DNA of 64,000 nt, from positions 1 to 64,000 of the forward strand of contig NW_026961102.1 in assembly GCF_021018805.1 (NCBI RefSeq), in the 5' to 3' direction. The position numbers and the translations under genes were made by a program. Shown in pieces: positions 23,701 to 35,304 of the stretch. The notes under the pieces are model-generated. The model saw only the letters and a program-made list of their open reading frames with translations, had not been told where the DNA came from and did not search any database. The first letter of the stretch is position 1. Every line of letters begins with the position of its first letter. This DNA comes from Prinia subflava. Its lineage: Eukaryota > Chordata > Aves > Passeriformes > Cisticolidae.

Positions 23701-24860
23701 CCTCCTCTGCAGAGCAAGAGCAAAGGTTTTAGGATCTAAATTGCTTGTTTTCCATGGAAGAGCTATGTAGAACACTATGCTTTGCTGTTGCTGTGTTGGT
23801 TTTCTCAAGACACAAGTCCTGTTGGTTGTCTGTGTTTGCAGCAAGCAGAGAAGCTGCTGCAGACACTTTCTTGCCCCTTTTCCACAAGTGAAGTATATTT
23901 TGTACCAGTTGGTGTATTCCTCGTCTGCAGAGCAAGAGCAAAGGTTTTAGGATCTAAATTACTTGATTTCCATGGAAGAGCTCTGTAGAACACTATGCTT
24001 TGCTGTTGCTGTGTCGGTTTTCTCAAGAAACAAACCCTGTTTGTTCTCTGTACTTGCAGCGAGCAGAGAAGCTCTTGAAGACACGTACCTGCTTTCTCCA
24101 CTACTGACGTATATTTTGTACCAGTTGGTGTATTCCTCGTCTGGAGAGCAGGAGCAAAGGTTTTAGGACCTAAATTGCTTGATTTCCTTGGAAGAGATAT
24201 GTAGAACACTGTGCTTTGCTGTTACTGTGTTGGTTTTCTCAAGACACAAGTCCTGTTGGTTGTCTGTGTTTGCAGCAAGCAGAGAAGCTGCTGCAGACAC
24301 TTTCTTGCCCCTTTTCCACAAGTGAAGTATATTTTGTACCAGTTGGTGTATTCCTCGTCTGCAGAGCAAGATCAAAGGTTTTAGGATCTAAATTGCTTGT
24401 TTTCCATGGAAGAGCTCTGTAGAACACTATGCTTTGCTGTTGCTGTGTTGGTTTTCTCAAGACACAAGTCCTGTTGGTTGTCTGTGTTTGCAGCAAGCAG
24501 AGAAGCTGCTGCAGACACTTTCTTGCCCCTTTTCCACAAGTGAAGTATATTTTGTACCAGTTGGTGTATTCCTCGTCTGCAGAGCAAGAGCAAATATGTT
24601 AGGACCTAAATTGCTTGATTTCCATGGAAGAGCTCTGTAGAACACTATGCTTTGCTGTTGCTGTGTCGGTTTTCTCAAGAAACAAACCCTGTTTGTTCTC
24701 TGTACTTGCAGCGAGCAGAGAAGCTCTTGAAGACACGTACCTGCTTTCTCCACTACTGACGTATATTTTGTACCAGTTGGTGTATTCCTCGTCTGGAGAG
24801 CAGGAGCAAAGGTTTTAGGACCTAAATTGCTTGATTTCCTTGGAAGAGATATGTAGAACA
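20735..24860. repeat. Higher-order repeat copy, 32-mer (about 6959 bp), copy 1
   Basis: B spacings 5, 4, 3, 5, 3 recur at 27.7-31.8 kb with an offset that drifts from 6960 to 6958 bp because of small indels. Shared rare marks are cacaaaccctgtttgttccc, the unusual B ending gagctaaggcttta (about 22410 and 29370), gagcaatagcaaatatg (about 22847 and 29806) and tgtagaaccctgtgc. The indel cluster at 21.36-21.83 kb is present only in this copy. Confidence 0.88.
21169..22039. repeat. Run of monomers with clustered indels
   Basis: Four consecutive monomers carry an unusual number of small length changes. At 21169 the unit is 217 bp (atggaaagctctg, one base lost). At 21386 there is a normal 216-bp B. 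At 21602 the unit is 215 bp (acacaagtctgttgg loses one base and cttgccttttccac loses two). At 21817 the unit is 223 bp (gctgt duplicated in ctttgctgtgctgttgctg). The sister block at 28.1-29.0 kb has none of these. Confidence 0.9.
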
Positions 24861-27476
24861 CTGTGCTTTGCTGTTACTGTGTTGGTTTTTTCAAGACACA
24901 AGTCCTGTTGGTTGTCTGTGTTTGCAGCAAGCAGAGAAGCTGCTGCAGACACTTTCTTACCTTTTTTCCACAAGTGAAGTATATTTTGTACCAGTTGGTG
25001 TATTCCTCGTCTGCAGAGCAAGAGCAAAGGTGTTAGGACCTAAACTGCTTAATTTCCATGGAAGAGCTCTGTAGAACACTATGGTTTTCGGTTGCTGTGT
25101 TTGTTTTCTCAAGACACAAGCCCTGTTTGTTCTCTGTGTTTTCAGCAAGCAGAGAAGCTGCTGCAGACACTTTCTTGCCCCTTTTCCACAAGTGAAGTAT
25201 ATTTTGTACCAGTTGGTGTGTTCCTCCTCTGCAGAGCAAGAGCAAAGGTTTTAGGATCTAAATTGCTTGTTTTCCATGGAAGAGCTATGTAGAACACTAT
25301 GCTTTGCTGTTGCTGTGTTGGTTTTCTCAAGACACAGTCCTGTTGGTTGTCTGTGTTTGCAGCAAGCAGAGAAGCTGCTGCAGACACTTTCTTGCCCCTT
25401 TTCCACAAGTGAAGTATATTTTGTACCAGTTGGTGTATTCCTCGTCTGCAGAGCAAGAGCAAAGGTTTTAGGATCTAAATTGCTTGTTTTCCATGGAAGA
25501 GCTATGTAGAACACTATGCTTTGCTGTTGCTGTGTTGGTTTTCTCAAGACACAAGTCCTGTTGGTTGTCTGTGTTTGCAGCAAGCAGAGAAGCTGCTGCA
25601 GACACTTTCTTGCTCCTTTTCCACTAGTGAAGTATATTTTGTACCAGTTGGTGTATTCCTCGTCTGCAGAGCAAGTGCAAAGGTTTTAGGATCTAAATTG
25701 CTTGTTTTCCATGGAAGAGCTATGTAGAACACTATGCTTTGCTGTTGCTGTGTTGGTTTTCTCAAGACACAAGCCCTGTTTGTTCTCTGTGTTTTCAGCA
25801 AGCAGAGAAGCTGCTGCAGACACTTTCTTGCCCCTTTTCCACTAGTGAAGTATATTTTGTACCAGTTGGTGTATTCCTCGTCTGCAGAGCAAGTGCAAAG
25901 GTTTTAGGATCTAAATTGCTTGTTTTCCATGGAAGAGCTATGTAGAACACTATGCTTTGCTGTTGCTGTGTTGGTTTTCTCAAGACACAAGTCCTGTTGG
26001 TTGTCTGTGTTTGCAGCAAGCAGAGAAGCTGCTGCAGACACTTTCTTGCCCCTTTTCCACAAGTGAAGTATATTTTGTACCAGTTGGTGTATTCCTCGTC
26101 TGCAGAGCAAGAGCAAATATGTTAGGACCTAAATTACTTGATTTCCATGGAAGAGCTCTGTAGAACACTATGCTTTGCTGTTGCTGTGTCGGTTTTCTCA
26201 AGAAACAAACCCTGTTTGTTCTCTGTACTTGCAGCGAGCAGAGAAGCTCTTGAAGACACGTACCTGCTTTCTCCACTACTGACGTATATTTTGTACCAGT
26301 TGGTGTGTTCCTCGTCTGGAGAGCAGGAGCAAAGGTTTTAGGACCTAAATTGCTTGATTTCCTTGGAAGAGATATGTAGAACACTGTGCTTTGCTGTTAC
26401 TGTGTTGGTTTTCTCAAGACACAAGTCCTGTTGGTTGTCTGTGTTTGCAGCAAGCAGAGAAGCTGCTGCAGACACTTTCTTGCCCCTTTTCCACAAGAGA
26501 AGTATATTTTGTACCAGTTGGTGTATTCCTCGTCTGCAGAGCAAGATCAAAGGTTTTAGGATCTAAATTGCTTGTTTTCCATGGAAGAGCTATGTAGAAC
26601 ACTATGCTTTGCTGTTGCTGTGTTGGTTTTCTCAAGACACAAGTCCTGTTTGTTCTCTGTGTTTGCAGCAAGCAGAGAAGCTGCTGCAGACACTTTCTTG
26701 CCCCTTTTCCACAAGTGAAGTATATTTTGTACCAGTTGGTGTATTCCTCGTCTGCAGAGCAAGAGCAAATATGTTAGGACCTAAATTGCTTGATTTCCAT
26801 GGAAGAGCTCTGTAGAACACTATGCTTTGCTGTTGCTGTGTCGGTTTTCTCAAGAAACAAACCCTGTTTGTTCTCTGTACTTGCAGCGAGCAGAGAAGCT
26901 CTTGAAGACACGTACCTGCTTTCTCCACTACTGACGTATATTTTGTACCAGTTGGTGTATTCCTCGTCTGGAGAGCAGGAGCAAAGGTTTTAGGACCTAA
27001 ATTGCTTGATTTCCTTGGAAGAGATATGTAGAACACTGTGCTTCGCTGTTACTGTGTTGGTTTTCTCAAGACACAAGTCCTGTTGGTTGTCTGTGTTTGC
27101 AGCAAGCAGAGAAGCTGCTGCAGACATTTTCTTGCCCCTTTTCCACAAGTGAAGTATATTTTGTACCAGTTGGTGTATTCCTCGTCTGCAGAGCAAGAGC
27201 AAAGGTTTTAGGATCTAAATTGCTTGTTTTCCATGGAAGAGCTATTAAGAACACTATGCTTTGCTGTTACTGTGTTGGTTTTCTCAAGAAACAAACCCTG
27301 TTTTTTCTCTGTTCTTGCAGCGAGCAGAGAAGCTCTTGAAGACACGTACCTGCTTTCTCCACTACTGACGTATATTTTGTACCAGTTGGTGTATTCCTCG
27401 TCTGGAGAGCAGGAGCAAAGGTTTTAGGACCTAAATTGCTTGATTTCCTTGGAAGAGATATGTAGAACACTGTGCT
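24650..27476. repeat. Displaced copy of the 9.4-12.0 kb block
   Basis: This segment matches 9426 to about 10680 at an offset of 15224 bp, and then 10912 to about 12030 at an offset of 15442 bp. The offset step of 218 bp is exactly one monomer: the A pre-B unit at 25955-26172 has no counterpart at 10.7 kb. The D-C cassette at 24866/25084 and the ccacaagagaag and gtttttctctg marks are shared. The two regions are therefore homologous blocks separated by a one-monomer gain or loss. Confidence 0.82.
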
Positions 27477-27694
27477 TTGCTGTTACTGTGTTGGTTTTCT
27501 CAAGACACAAGTCCTGTTGGTTGTCTGTGTTTGCAGCAAGCAGAGAAGCTGCTGCAGACACTTTCTTGCTCCTTTTCCACTAGTGAAGTATATTTTGTAC
27601 CAGTTGGTGTATTCCTCGTCTGCAGAGCAAGAGCAAAGTTTTTAGGATCTAAATTGCTTGTTTTCCATGGAAGAGCTATGTAGAACACTATGCT

Positions 27695-30600
27695 TTGCTG
27701 TTGCTGTGTTGGTTTTCTCAAGACACAAGCCCTGTTTGTTCTCTGTGTTTTCAGCAAGCAGAGAAGCTGCTGCAGACACTTTCTTGCCCCTTTTCCACTA
27801 GTGAAGTATATTTTGTACCAGTTGGTGTATTCCTCGTCTGCAGAGCAAGTGCAAAGGTTTTAGGATCTAAATTGCTTGTTTTCCATGGAAGAGCTATGTA
27901 GAACACTATGCTTTGCTGTTGCTGTGTTGGTTTTCTCAAGACACAAACCCTGTTTGTTCCCTGTGTTTTCAGCAAGCAGAGAAGCTGCTGCAGACACTTT
28001 CTTGCCCCTTTTCCACAAGTGAAGTATATTTTGTACCAGTTGGTGTATTCCTCGTCTGCAGAGCAAGAGCAAAGGTTTTAGGATCTAAATTGCTTGTTTT
28101 CCATGGAAGAGCTATGTAGAACACTATGCTTTGCTGTTGCTGTGTTGGTTTTCTCAAGACACAAGTCCTGTTGGTTGTCTGTGTTTGCAGCAAGCAGAGA
28201 AGCTGCTGCAGACACTTTCTTGCCCCTTTTCCACAAGTGAAGTATATTTTGTACCAGTTGGTGTATTCCTCGTCTGCAGAGCAAGAGCAAATATGTTAGG
28301 ACCTAAATTGCTTGATTTCCATGGAAGAGCTCTGTAGAACACTATGCTTTGCTGTTGCTGTGTCGGTTTTCTCAAGAAACAAACCCTGTTTGTTCTCTGT
28401 ACTTGCAGCGAGCAGAGAAGCTCTTGAAGACACGTACCTGCTTTCTCCACTACTGACGTATATTTTGTACCAGTTGGTGTATTCCTCGTCTGGAGAGCAG
28501 GAGCAAAGGTTTTAGGACCTAAATTGCTTGATTTCCTTGGAAGAGATATGTAGAACACTGTGCTTTGCTGTTACTGTGTTGGTTTTCTCAAGACACAAGT
28601 CCTGTTGGTTGTCTGTGTTTGCAGCAAGCAGAGAAGCTGCTGCAGACAGTTTCTTGCTCCTTTTCCACTAGTGAAGTATATTTTGTACCAGTTGGTGTAT
28701 TCCTCGTCTGCAGAGCAAGAGCAAAGGTTTTAGGATCTAAATTGCTTGTTTTCCATGGAAGAGCTATGTAGAACACTATGCTTTGCTGTTGCTGTGTTGG
28801 TTTTCTCAAGACACAAGCCCTGTTTGTTCTCTGTGTTTTCAGCAAGCAGAGAAGCTGCTGCAGACACTTTCTTGCCCCTTTTCCACTAGTGAAGTATATT
28901 TTGTACCAGTTGGTGTATTCCTCGTCTGCAGAGCAAGTGCAAAGGTTTTAGGATCTAAATTGCTTGTTTTCCATGGAAGAGCTATGTAGAACACTATGCT
29001 TTGCTGTTGCTGTGTTGGTTTTCTCAAGACACAAGTCCTGTTGGTTGTCTGTGTTTGCAGCAAGCAGAGAAGCTGCTGCAGACACTTTCTTGCCCCTTTT
29101 CCACAAGTGAAGTATATTTTGTACCAGTTGGTGTATTCCTCGTCTGCAGAGCAAGAGCAAATATGTTAGGACCTAAATTACTTGATTTCCATGGAAGAGC
29201 TCTGTAGAACACTATGCTTTGCTGTTGCTGTGTCGGTTTTCTCAAGAAACAAACCCTGTTTGTTCTCTGTACTTGCAGCGAGCAGAGAAGCTCTTGAAGA
29301 CACGTACCTGCTTTCTCCACTACTGACGTATATTTTGTACCAGTTGGTGTGTTCCTCGTCTGAAGAGCAGGAGCTAAGGCTTTAGGACCTAAATTGCTTG
29401 ATTTCCTTGGAAGAGATATGTAGAACACTGTGCTTTGCTGTTACTGTGTTGGTTTTCTCAAGACACAAGTCCTGTTGGTTGTCTGTGTTTGCAGCAAGCA
29501 GAGAAGCTGCTGCAGACACTTTCTTGCCCCTTTTCCACAAGTGAAGTATATTTTGTACCAGTTGGTGTATTCCTCGTCTGCAGAGCAAGATCAAAGGTTT
29601 TAGGATCTAAATTGCTTGTTTTCCATGGAAGAGCTATGTAGAACACTATGCTTTGCTGTTGCTGTGTTGGTTTTCTCAAGACACAAGTCCTGTTGGTTGT
29701 CTGTGTTTGCAGCAAGCAGAGAAGCTTCTGCAGACACTTTCTTGCCCCTTTTCCACAAGTGAAGTATATTTTGTACCAGTTGGTGTATTCCTCGTCTGCA
29801 GAGCAATAGCAAATATGTTAGGACCTAAATTGCTTGATTTCCATGGAAGAGCTCTGTAGAACACTATGCTTTGCTGTTGCTGTGTCGGTTTTCTCAAGAA
29901 ACAAACCCTGTTTGTTCTCTGTACTTGCAGCGAGCAGAGAAGCTCTTGAAGACACGTACCTGCTTTCTCCACTACTGACGTATATTTTGTACCAGTTGGT
30001 GTACTCCTCGTCTGGAGAGCAGGAGCAAAGGTTTTAGGACCTAAATTGCTTGATTTCCTTGGAAGAGATATGTAGAACCCTGTGCTTCGCTGTTACTGTG
30101 TTGGTTTTCTCAAGACACAAGTCCTGTTGGTTGTCTGTGTTTGCAGCAAGCAGAGAAGCTGCTGCAGACACTTTCTTGCTCCTTTTCCACTAGTGAAGTA
30201 TATTTTGTACCAGTTGGTGTATTCCTCGTCTGCAGAGCAAGAGCAAAGGTTTTAGGATCTAAATTGCTTGTTTTCCATGGAAGAGCTATTAAGAACACTA
30301 TGCTTTGCTGTTGCTGTGTTGGTTTTCTCAAGACACAAGTCCTGTTGGTTGTCTGTGTTTGCAGCAAGCAGAGAAGCTGCTGCAGACACTTTCTTGCCCC
30401 TTTTCCACAAGTGAAGTATATTTTGTACCAGTTGGTGTATTCCTCGTCTGCAGAGCAAGTGCAAAGGTTTTAGGATCTAAATTGCTTGTTTTCCATGGAA
30501 GAGCTATGTAGAACACTATGCTTTGCTGTTGCTGTGTTGGTTTTCTAAAGACACAAGCCCTGTTTGTTCCCTGTGTTTTCAGCAAGCAGAGAAGCTGCTG

Positions 30601-31820
30601 CAGACACTTTCTTGTCCCTTTTCCACAAGTGAAGTATATTTTGTGCCAGTTGGTGTGTTCCTCCTCTGCAGAGCAAGAGCAAAGGTTTTAGGATCTAAAT
30701 TGCTGTTTTCCATGGAAGAGCTATGTAGAACACTATGCTTTGCTGTTGCTGTGTTGGTTTTCTCAAGACACAAGTCCTGTTGGTTGTCTGTGTTTGCAGC
30801 AAGCAGAGAAGCTGCTGCAGACACTTTCTTGCCCCTTTTCCACAAGTGAAGTATATTTTGTACCAGTTGGTGTATTCCTCGTCTGCAGAGCAAGAGCAAA
30901 GGTTTTAGGATCTAAATTACTTGATTTCCATGGAAGAGCTCTGTAGAACACTATGCTTTGCTGTTGCTGTGTCGGTTTTCTCAAGAAACAAACCCTGTTT
31001 GTTCTCTGTACTTGCAGCGAGCAGAGAAGCTCTTGAAGACACGTACCTGCTTTCTCCACTACTGACGTATATTTTGTACCAGTTGGTGTATTCCTCGTCT
31101 GGAGAGCAGGAGCAAAGGTTTTAGGACCTAAATTGCTTGATTTCCTTGGAAGAGATATGTAGAACACTGTGCTTTGCTGTTACTGTGTTGGTTTTCTCAA
31201 GACACAAGTCCTGTTGGTTGTCTGTGTTTGCAGCAAGCAGAGAAGCTGCTGCAGACACTTTCTTGCCCCTTTTCCACAAGTGAAGTATATTTTGTACCAG
31301 TTGGTGTATTCCTCGTCTGCAGAGCAAGATCAAAGGTTTTAGGATCTAAATTGCTTGTTTTCCATGGAAGAGCTATGTAGAACACTATGCTTTGCTGTTG
31401 CTGTGTTGGTTTTCTCAAGACACAAGTCCTGTTGGTTGTCTGTGTTTGCAGCAAGCAGAGAAGCTGCTGCAGACACTTTCTTGCCCCTTTTCCACAAGTG
31501 AAGTATATTTTGTACCAGTTGGTGTATTCCTCGTCTGCAGAGCAAGAGCAAATATGTTAGGACCTAAATTGCTTGATTTCCATGGAAGAGCTCTGTAGAA
31601 CACTATGCTTTGCTGTTGCTGTGTCGGTTTTCTCAAGAAACAAACCCTGTTTGTTCTCTGTACTTGCAGCGAGCAGAGAAGCTCTTGAAGACACGTACCT
31701 GCTTTCTCCACTACTGACGTATATTTTGTACCAGTTGGTGTGTTCCTCGTCTGGAGAGCAGGAGCAAAGGTTTTAGGACCTAAATTGCTTGATTTCCTTG
31801 GAAGAGATATGTAGAACACT
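27695..31820. repeat. Higher-order repeat copy, 32-mer (about 6959 bp), copy 2
   Basis: This is the second copy of the 5, 4, 3, 5, 3 pattern. It lacks the indels of copy 1 near 21.4-21.8 kb but has its own 1-bp deletion (aattgctgttttcc, about 30703) and an aagcttctgcag change at about 29726. At its right end it runs into the regular 12-mer zone instead of the B-D-C cassette that follows copy 1. Confidence 0.88.
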
Positions 31821-32259
31821 GTGCTTTGCTGTTACTGTGTTGGTTTTCTCAAGACACAAGTCCTGTTGGTTGTCTGTGTTTGCAGCAAGCAGAGAAGCTG
31901 CTGCAGACACTTTCTTGCCCCTTTTCCACAAGTGAAGTATATTTTGTACCAGTTGGTGTATTCCTCGTCTGCAGAGCAAGATCAAAGGTTTTAGGATCTA
32001 AATTGCTTGTTTTCCATGGAAGAGCTATGTAGAACACTATGCTTTGCTGTTGCTGTGTTGGTTTTCTCAAGACACAAGTCCTGTTGGTTGTCTGTGTTTG
32101 CAGCAAGCAGAGAAGCTGCTGCAGACACTTTCTTGCCCCTTTTCCACAAGTGAAGTATATTTTGTACCAGTTGGTGTATTCCTCGTCTGCAGAGCAAGTG
32201 CAAAGGTTTTAGGATCTAAATTGCTTGTTTTCCATGGAAGAGCTATGTAGAACACTATG

Positions 32260-32476
32260 CTTTGCTGTTGCTGTGTTGGTTTTCTAAAGACAAGCCCTGT
32301 TTGTTCCCTGTGTTTTCAGCAAGCAGAGAAGCTGCTGCAGACACTTTCTTGTCCCTTTTTCCACAAGTGAAGTATATTTTGTGCCAGTTGGTGTGTTCCT
32401 CCTCTGCAGAGCAAGAGCAAAGGTTTTAGGATCTAAATTGCTTGTTTTCCATGGAAGAGCTATGTAGAACACTATG
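32260..32476. repeat. Type A monomer with compensating indels (217 bp)
   Basis: This unit has lost two bases in ttctaaagacaagccc (the relatives read aaagacacaagccc) and gained a t in gtccctttttccac. Relatives at 33.1, 34.9, 35.7 and 37.5 kb have neither change, so both are private to this copy. Confidence 0.88.
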
Positions 32477-32694
32477 CTTTGCTGTTGCTGTGTTGGTTTT
32501 CTCAAGACACAAGTCCTGTTGGTTGTCTGTGTTTGCAGCAAGCAGAGAAGCTGCTGCAGACACTTTCTTGCCCCTTTTCCACAAGTGAAGTATATTTTGT
32601 ACCAGTTGGTGTATTCCTCGTCTGCAGAGCAAGATCAAAGGTTTTAGGATCTAAATTACTTGATTTCCATGGAAGAGCTCTGTAGAACACTATG

Positions 32695-35304
32695 CTTTGC
32701 TGTTGCTGTGTCAGTTTTCTCAAGAAACAAACCCTGTTTGTTCTCTGTACTTGCAGCGAGCAGAGAAGCTCTTGAAGACACGTACCTGCTTTCTCCACTA
32801 CTGACGTATATTTTGTACCAGTTGGTGTATTCCTCGTCTGGAGAGCAGGAGCAAAGGTTTTAGGACCTAAATTGCTTGATTTCCTTGGAAGAGATATGTA
32901 GAACACTGTGCTTTGCTGTTACTGTGTTGGTTTTCTCAAGACACAAGTCCTGTTGGTTGTCTGTGTTTGCAGCAAGCAGAGAAGCTGCTGCAGACACTTT
33001 CTTGCCCCTTTTCCACAAGTGAAGTATATTTTGTACCCGTTGGTGTATTCCTCGTCTGCAGAGCAAGTGCAAAGGTTTTAGGATCTAAATTGCTTGTTTT
33101 CCATGGAAGAGCTATGTAGAACACTATGCTTTGCTGTTGCTGTGTTGGTTTTCTAAAGACACAAGCCCTGTTTGTTCCCTGTGTTTTCAGCAAGCAGAGA
33201 AGCTGCTGCAGACACTTTCTTGTCCCTTTTCCACAAGTGAAGTATATTTTGTGCCAGTTGGTGTGTTCCTCCTCTGCAGAGCAAGAGCAAAGGTTTTAGG
33301 ATCTAAATTGCTTGTTTTCCATGGAAGAGCTATGTAGAACACTATGCTTTGCTGTTGCTGTGTTGGTTTTCTCAAGACACAAGTCCTGTTGGTTGTCTGT
33401 GTTTGCAGCAAGCAGAGAAGCTGCTGCAGACACTTTCTTGCCCCTTTTCCACAAGTGAAGTATATTTTGTACCAGTTGGTGTATTCCTCGTCTGCAGAGC
33501 AAGAGCAAAGGTTTTAGGATCTAAATTACTTGATTTCCATGGAAGAGCTCTGTAGAACACTATGCTTTGCTGTTGCTGTGTCGGTTTTCTCAAGAAACAA
33601 ACCCTGTTTGTTCTCTGTACTTGCAGCGAGCAGAGAAGCTCTTGAAGACACGTACCTGCTTTCTCCACTACTGACGTATATTTTGTACCAGTTGGTGTAT
33701 TCCTCGTCTGGAGAGCAGGAGCAAAGGTTTTAGGACCTAAATTGCTTGATTTCCTTGGAAGAGATATGTAGAACACTGTGCTTTGCTGTTACTGTGTTGG
33801 TTTTCTCAAGACACAAGTCCTGTTGGTTGTCTGTGTTTGCAGCAAGCAGAGAAGCTGCTGCAGACACTTTTCTTGCCCCTTTTCCACAAGTGAAGTATAT
33901 TTTGTACCAGTTGGTGTATTCCTCGTCTGCAGAGCAAGAGCAAAGGTTTTAGGATCTAAATTGCTTGTTTTCCATGGAAGAGCTATGTAGAACACTATGC
34001 TTTGCTGTTGCTGTGTTGGTTTTCTCAAGACACAAGTCCTGTTGGTTGTCTGTGTTTGCAGCAAGCAGAGAAGCTGCTGCAGACACTTTCTTGCCCCTTT
34101 TCCACAAGTGAAGTATATTTTGTACCAGTTGGTGTATTCCTCGTCTGCAGAGCAAGAGCAAATATGTTAGGACCTAAATTGCTTGATTTCCATGGAAGAG
34201 CTCTGTAGAACACTATGCTTTGCTGTTGCTGTGTCGGTTTTCTCAAGAAACAAACCCTGTTTGTTCTCTGTACTTGCAGCGAGCAGAGAAGCTCTTGAAG
34301 ACACGTACCTGCTTTCTCCACTACTGACGTATATTTTGTACCAGTTGGTGTGTTCCTCGTCTGGAGAGCAGGAGCAAAGGTTTTAGGACCTAAATTGCTT
34401 GATTTCCTTGGAAGAGATATGTAGAACACTGTGCTTTGCTGTTACTGTGTTGGTTTTCTCAAGACACAAGTCCTGTTGGTTGTCTGTGTTTGCAGCAAGC
34501 AGAGAAGCTGCTGCAGACACTTTCTTGCCCCTTTTCCACAAGTGAAGTATATTTTGTACCAGTTGGTGTATTCCTCGTCTGCAGAGCAAGATCAAAGGTT
34601 TTAGGATCTAAATTGCTTGTTTTCCATGGAAGAGCTATGTAGAACACTATGCTTTGCTGTTGCTGTGTTGTTTTCTCAAGACACAAGTCCTGTTGGTTGT
34701 CTGTGTTTGCAGCAAGCAGAGAAGCTGCTGCAGACACTTTCTTGCCCCTTTTCCACAAGTGAAGTATATTTTGTACCAGTTGGTGTATTCCTCGTCTGCA
34801 GAGCAAGTGCAAAGGTTTTAGGATCTAAATTGCTTGTTTTCCATGGAAGAGCTATGTAGAACACTATGCTTTGCTGTTGCTGTGTTGGTTTTCTAAAGAC
34901 ACAAGCCCTGTTTGTTCCCTGTGTTTTCAGCAAGCAGAGAAGCTGCTGCAGACACTTTCTTGTCCCTTTTCCACAAGTGAAGTATATTTTGTGCCAGTTG
35001 GTGTGTTCCTCCTCTGCAGAGCAAGAGCAAAGGTTTTAGGATCTAAATTGCTTGTTTTCCATGGAAGAGCTATGTAGAACACTATGCTTTGCTGTTGCTG
35101 TGTTGGTTTTCTCAAGACACAAGTCCTGTTGGTTGTCTGTGTTTGCAGCAAGCAGAGAAGCTGCTGCAGACACTTTCTTGCCCCTTTTCCACAAGTGAAG
35201 TATATTTTGTACCAGTTGGTGTATTCCTCGTCTGCAGAGCAAGAGCAAAGGTTTTAGGATCTAAATTACTTGATTTCCATGGAAGAGCTCTGTAGAACAC
35301 TATG
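32695..35304. repeat. 12-mer higher-order repeat (2610 bp), unit 1
   Basis: This is the first of four consecutive 12-monomer units with B spacings 4, 3, 5. The first B has lost its early CpG (tcagttttctc). The unit contains the variant ttgtacccgttgg near 33034, an insertion of one t at about 33870 (cacttttcttgcc) and a deletion of one g at about 34670 (gtgttgttttctc). The two cancel, so the unit is still exactly 2610 bp. Confidence 0.9.
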
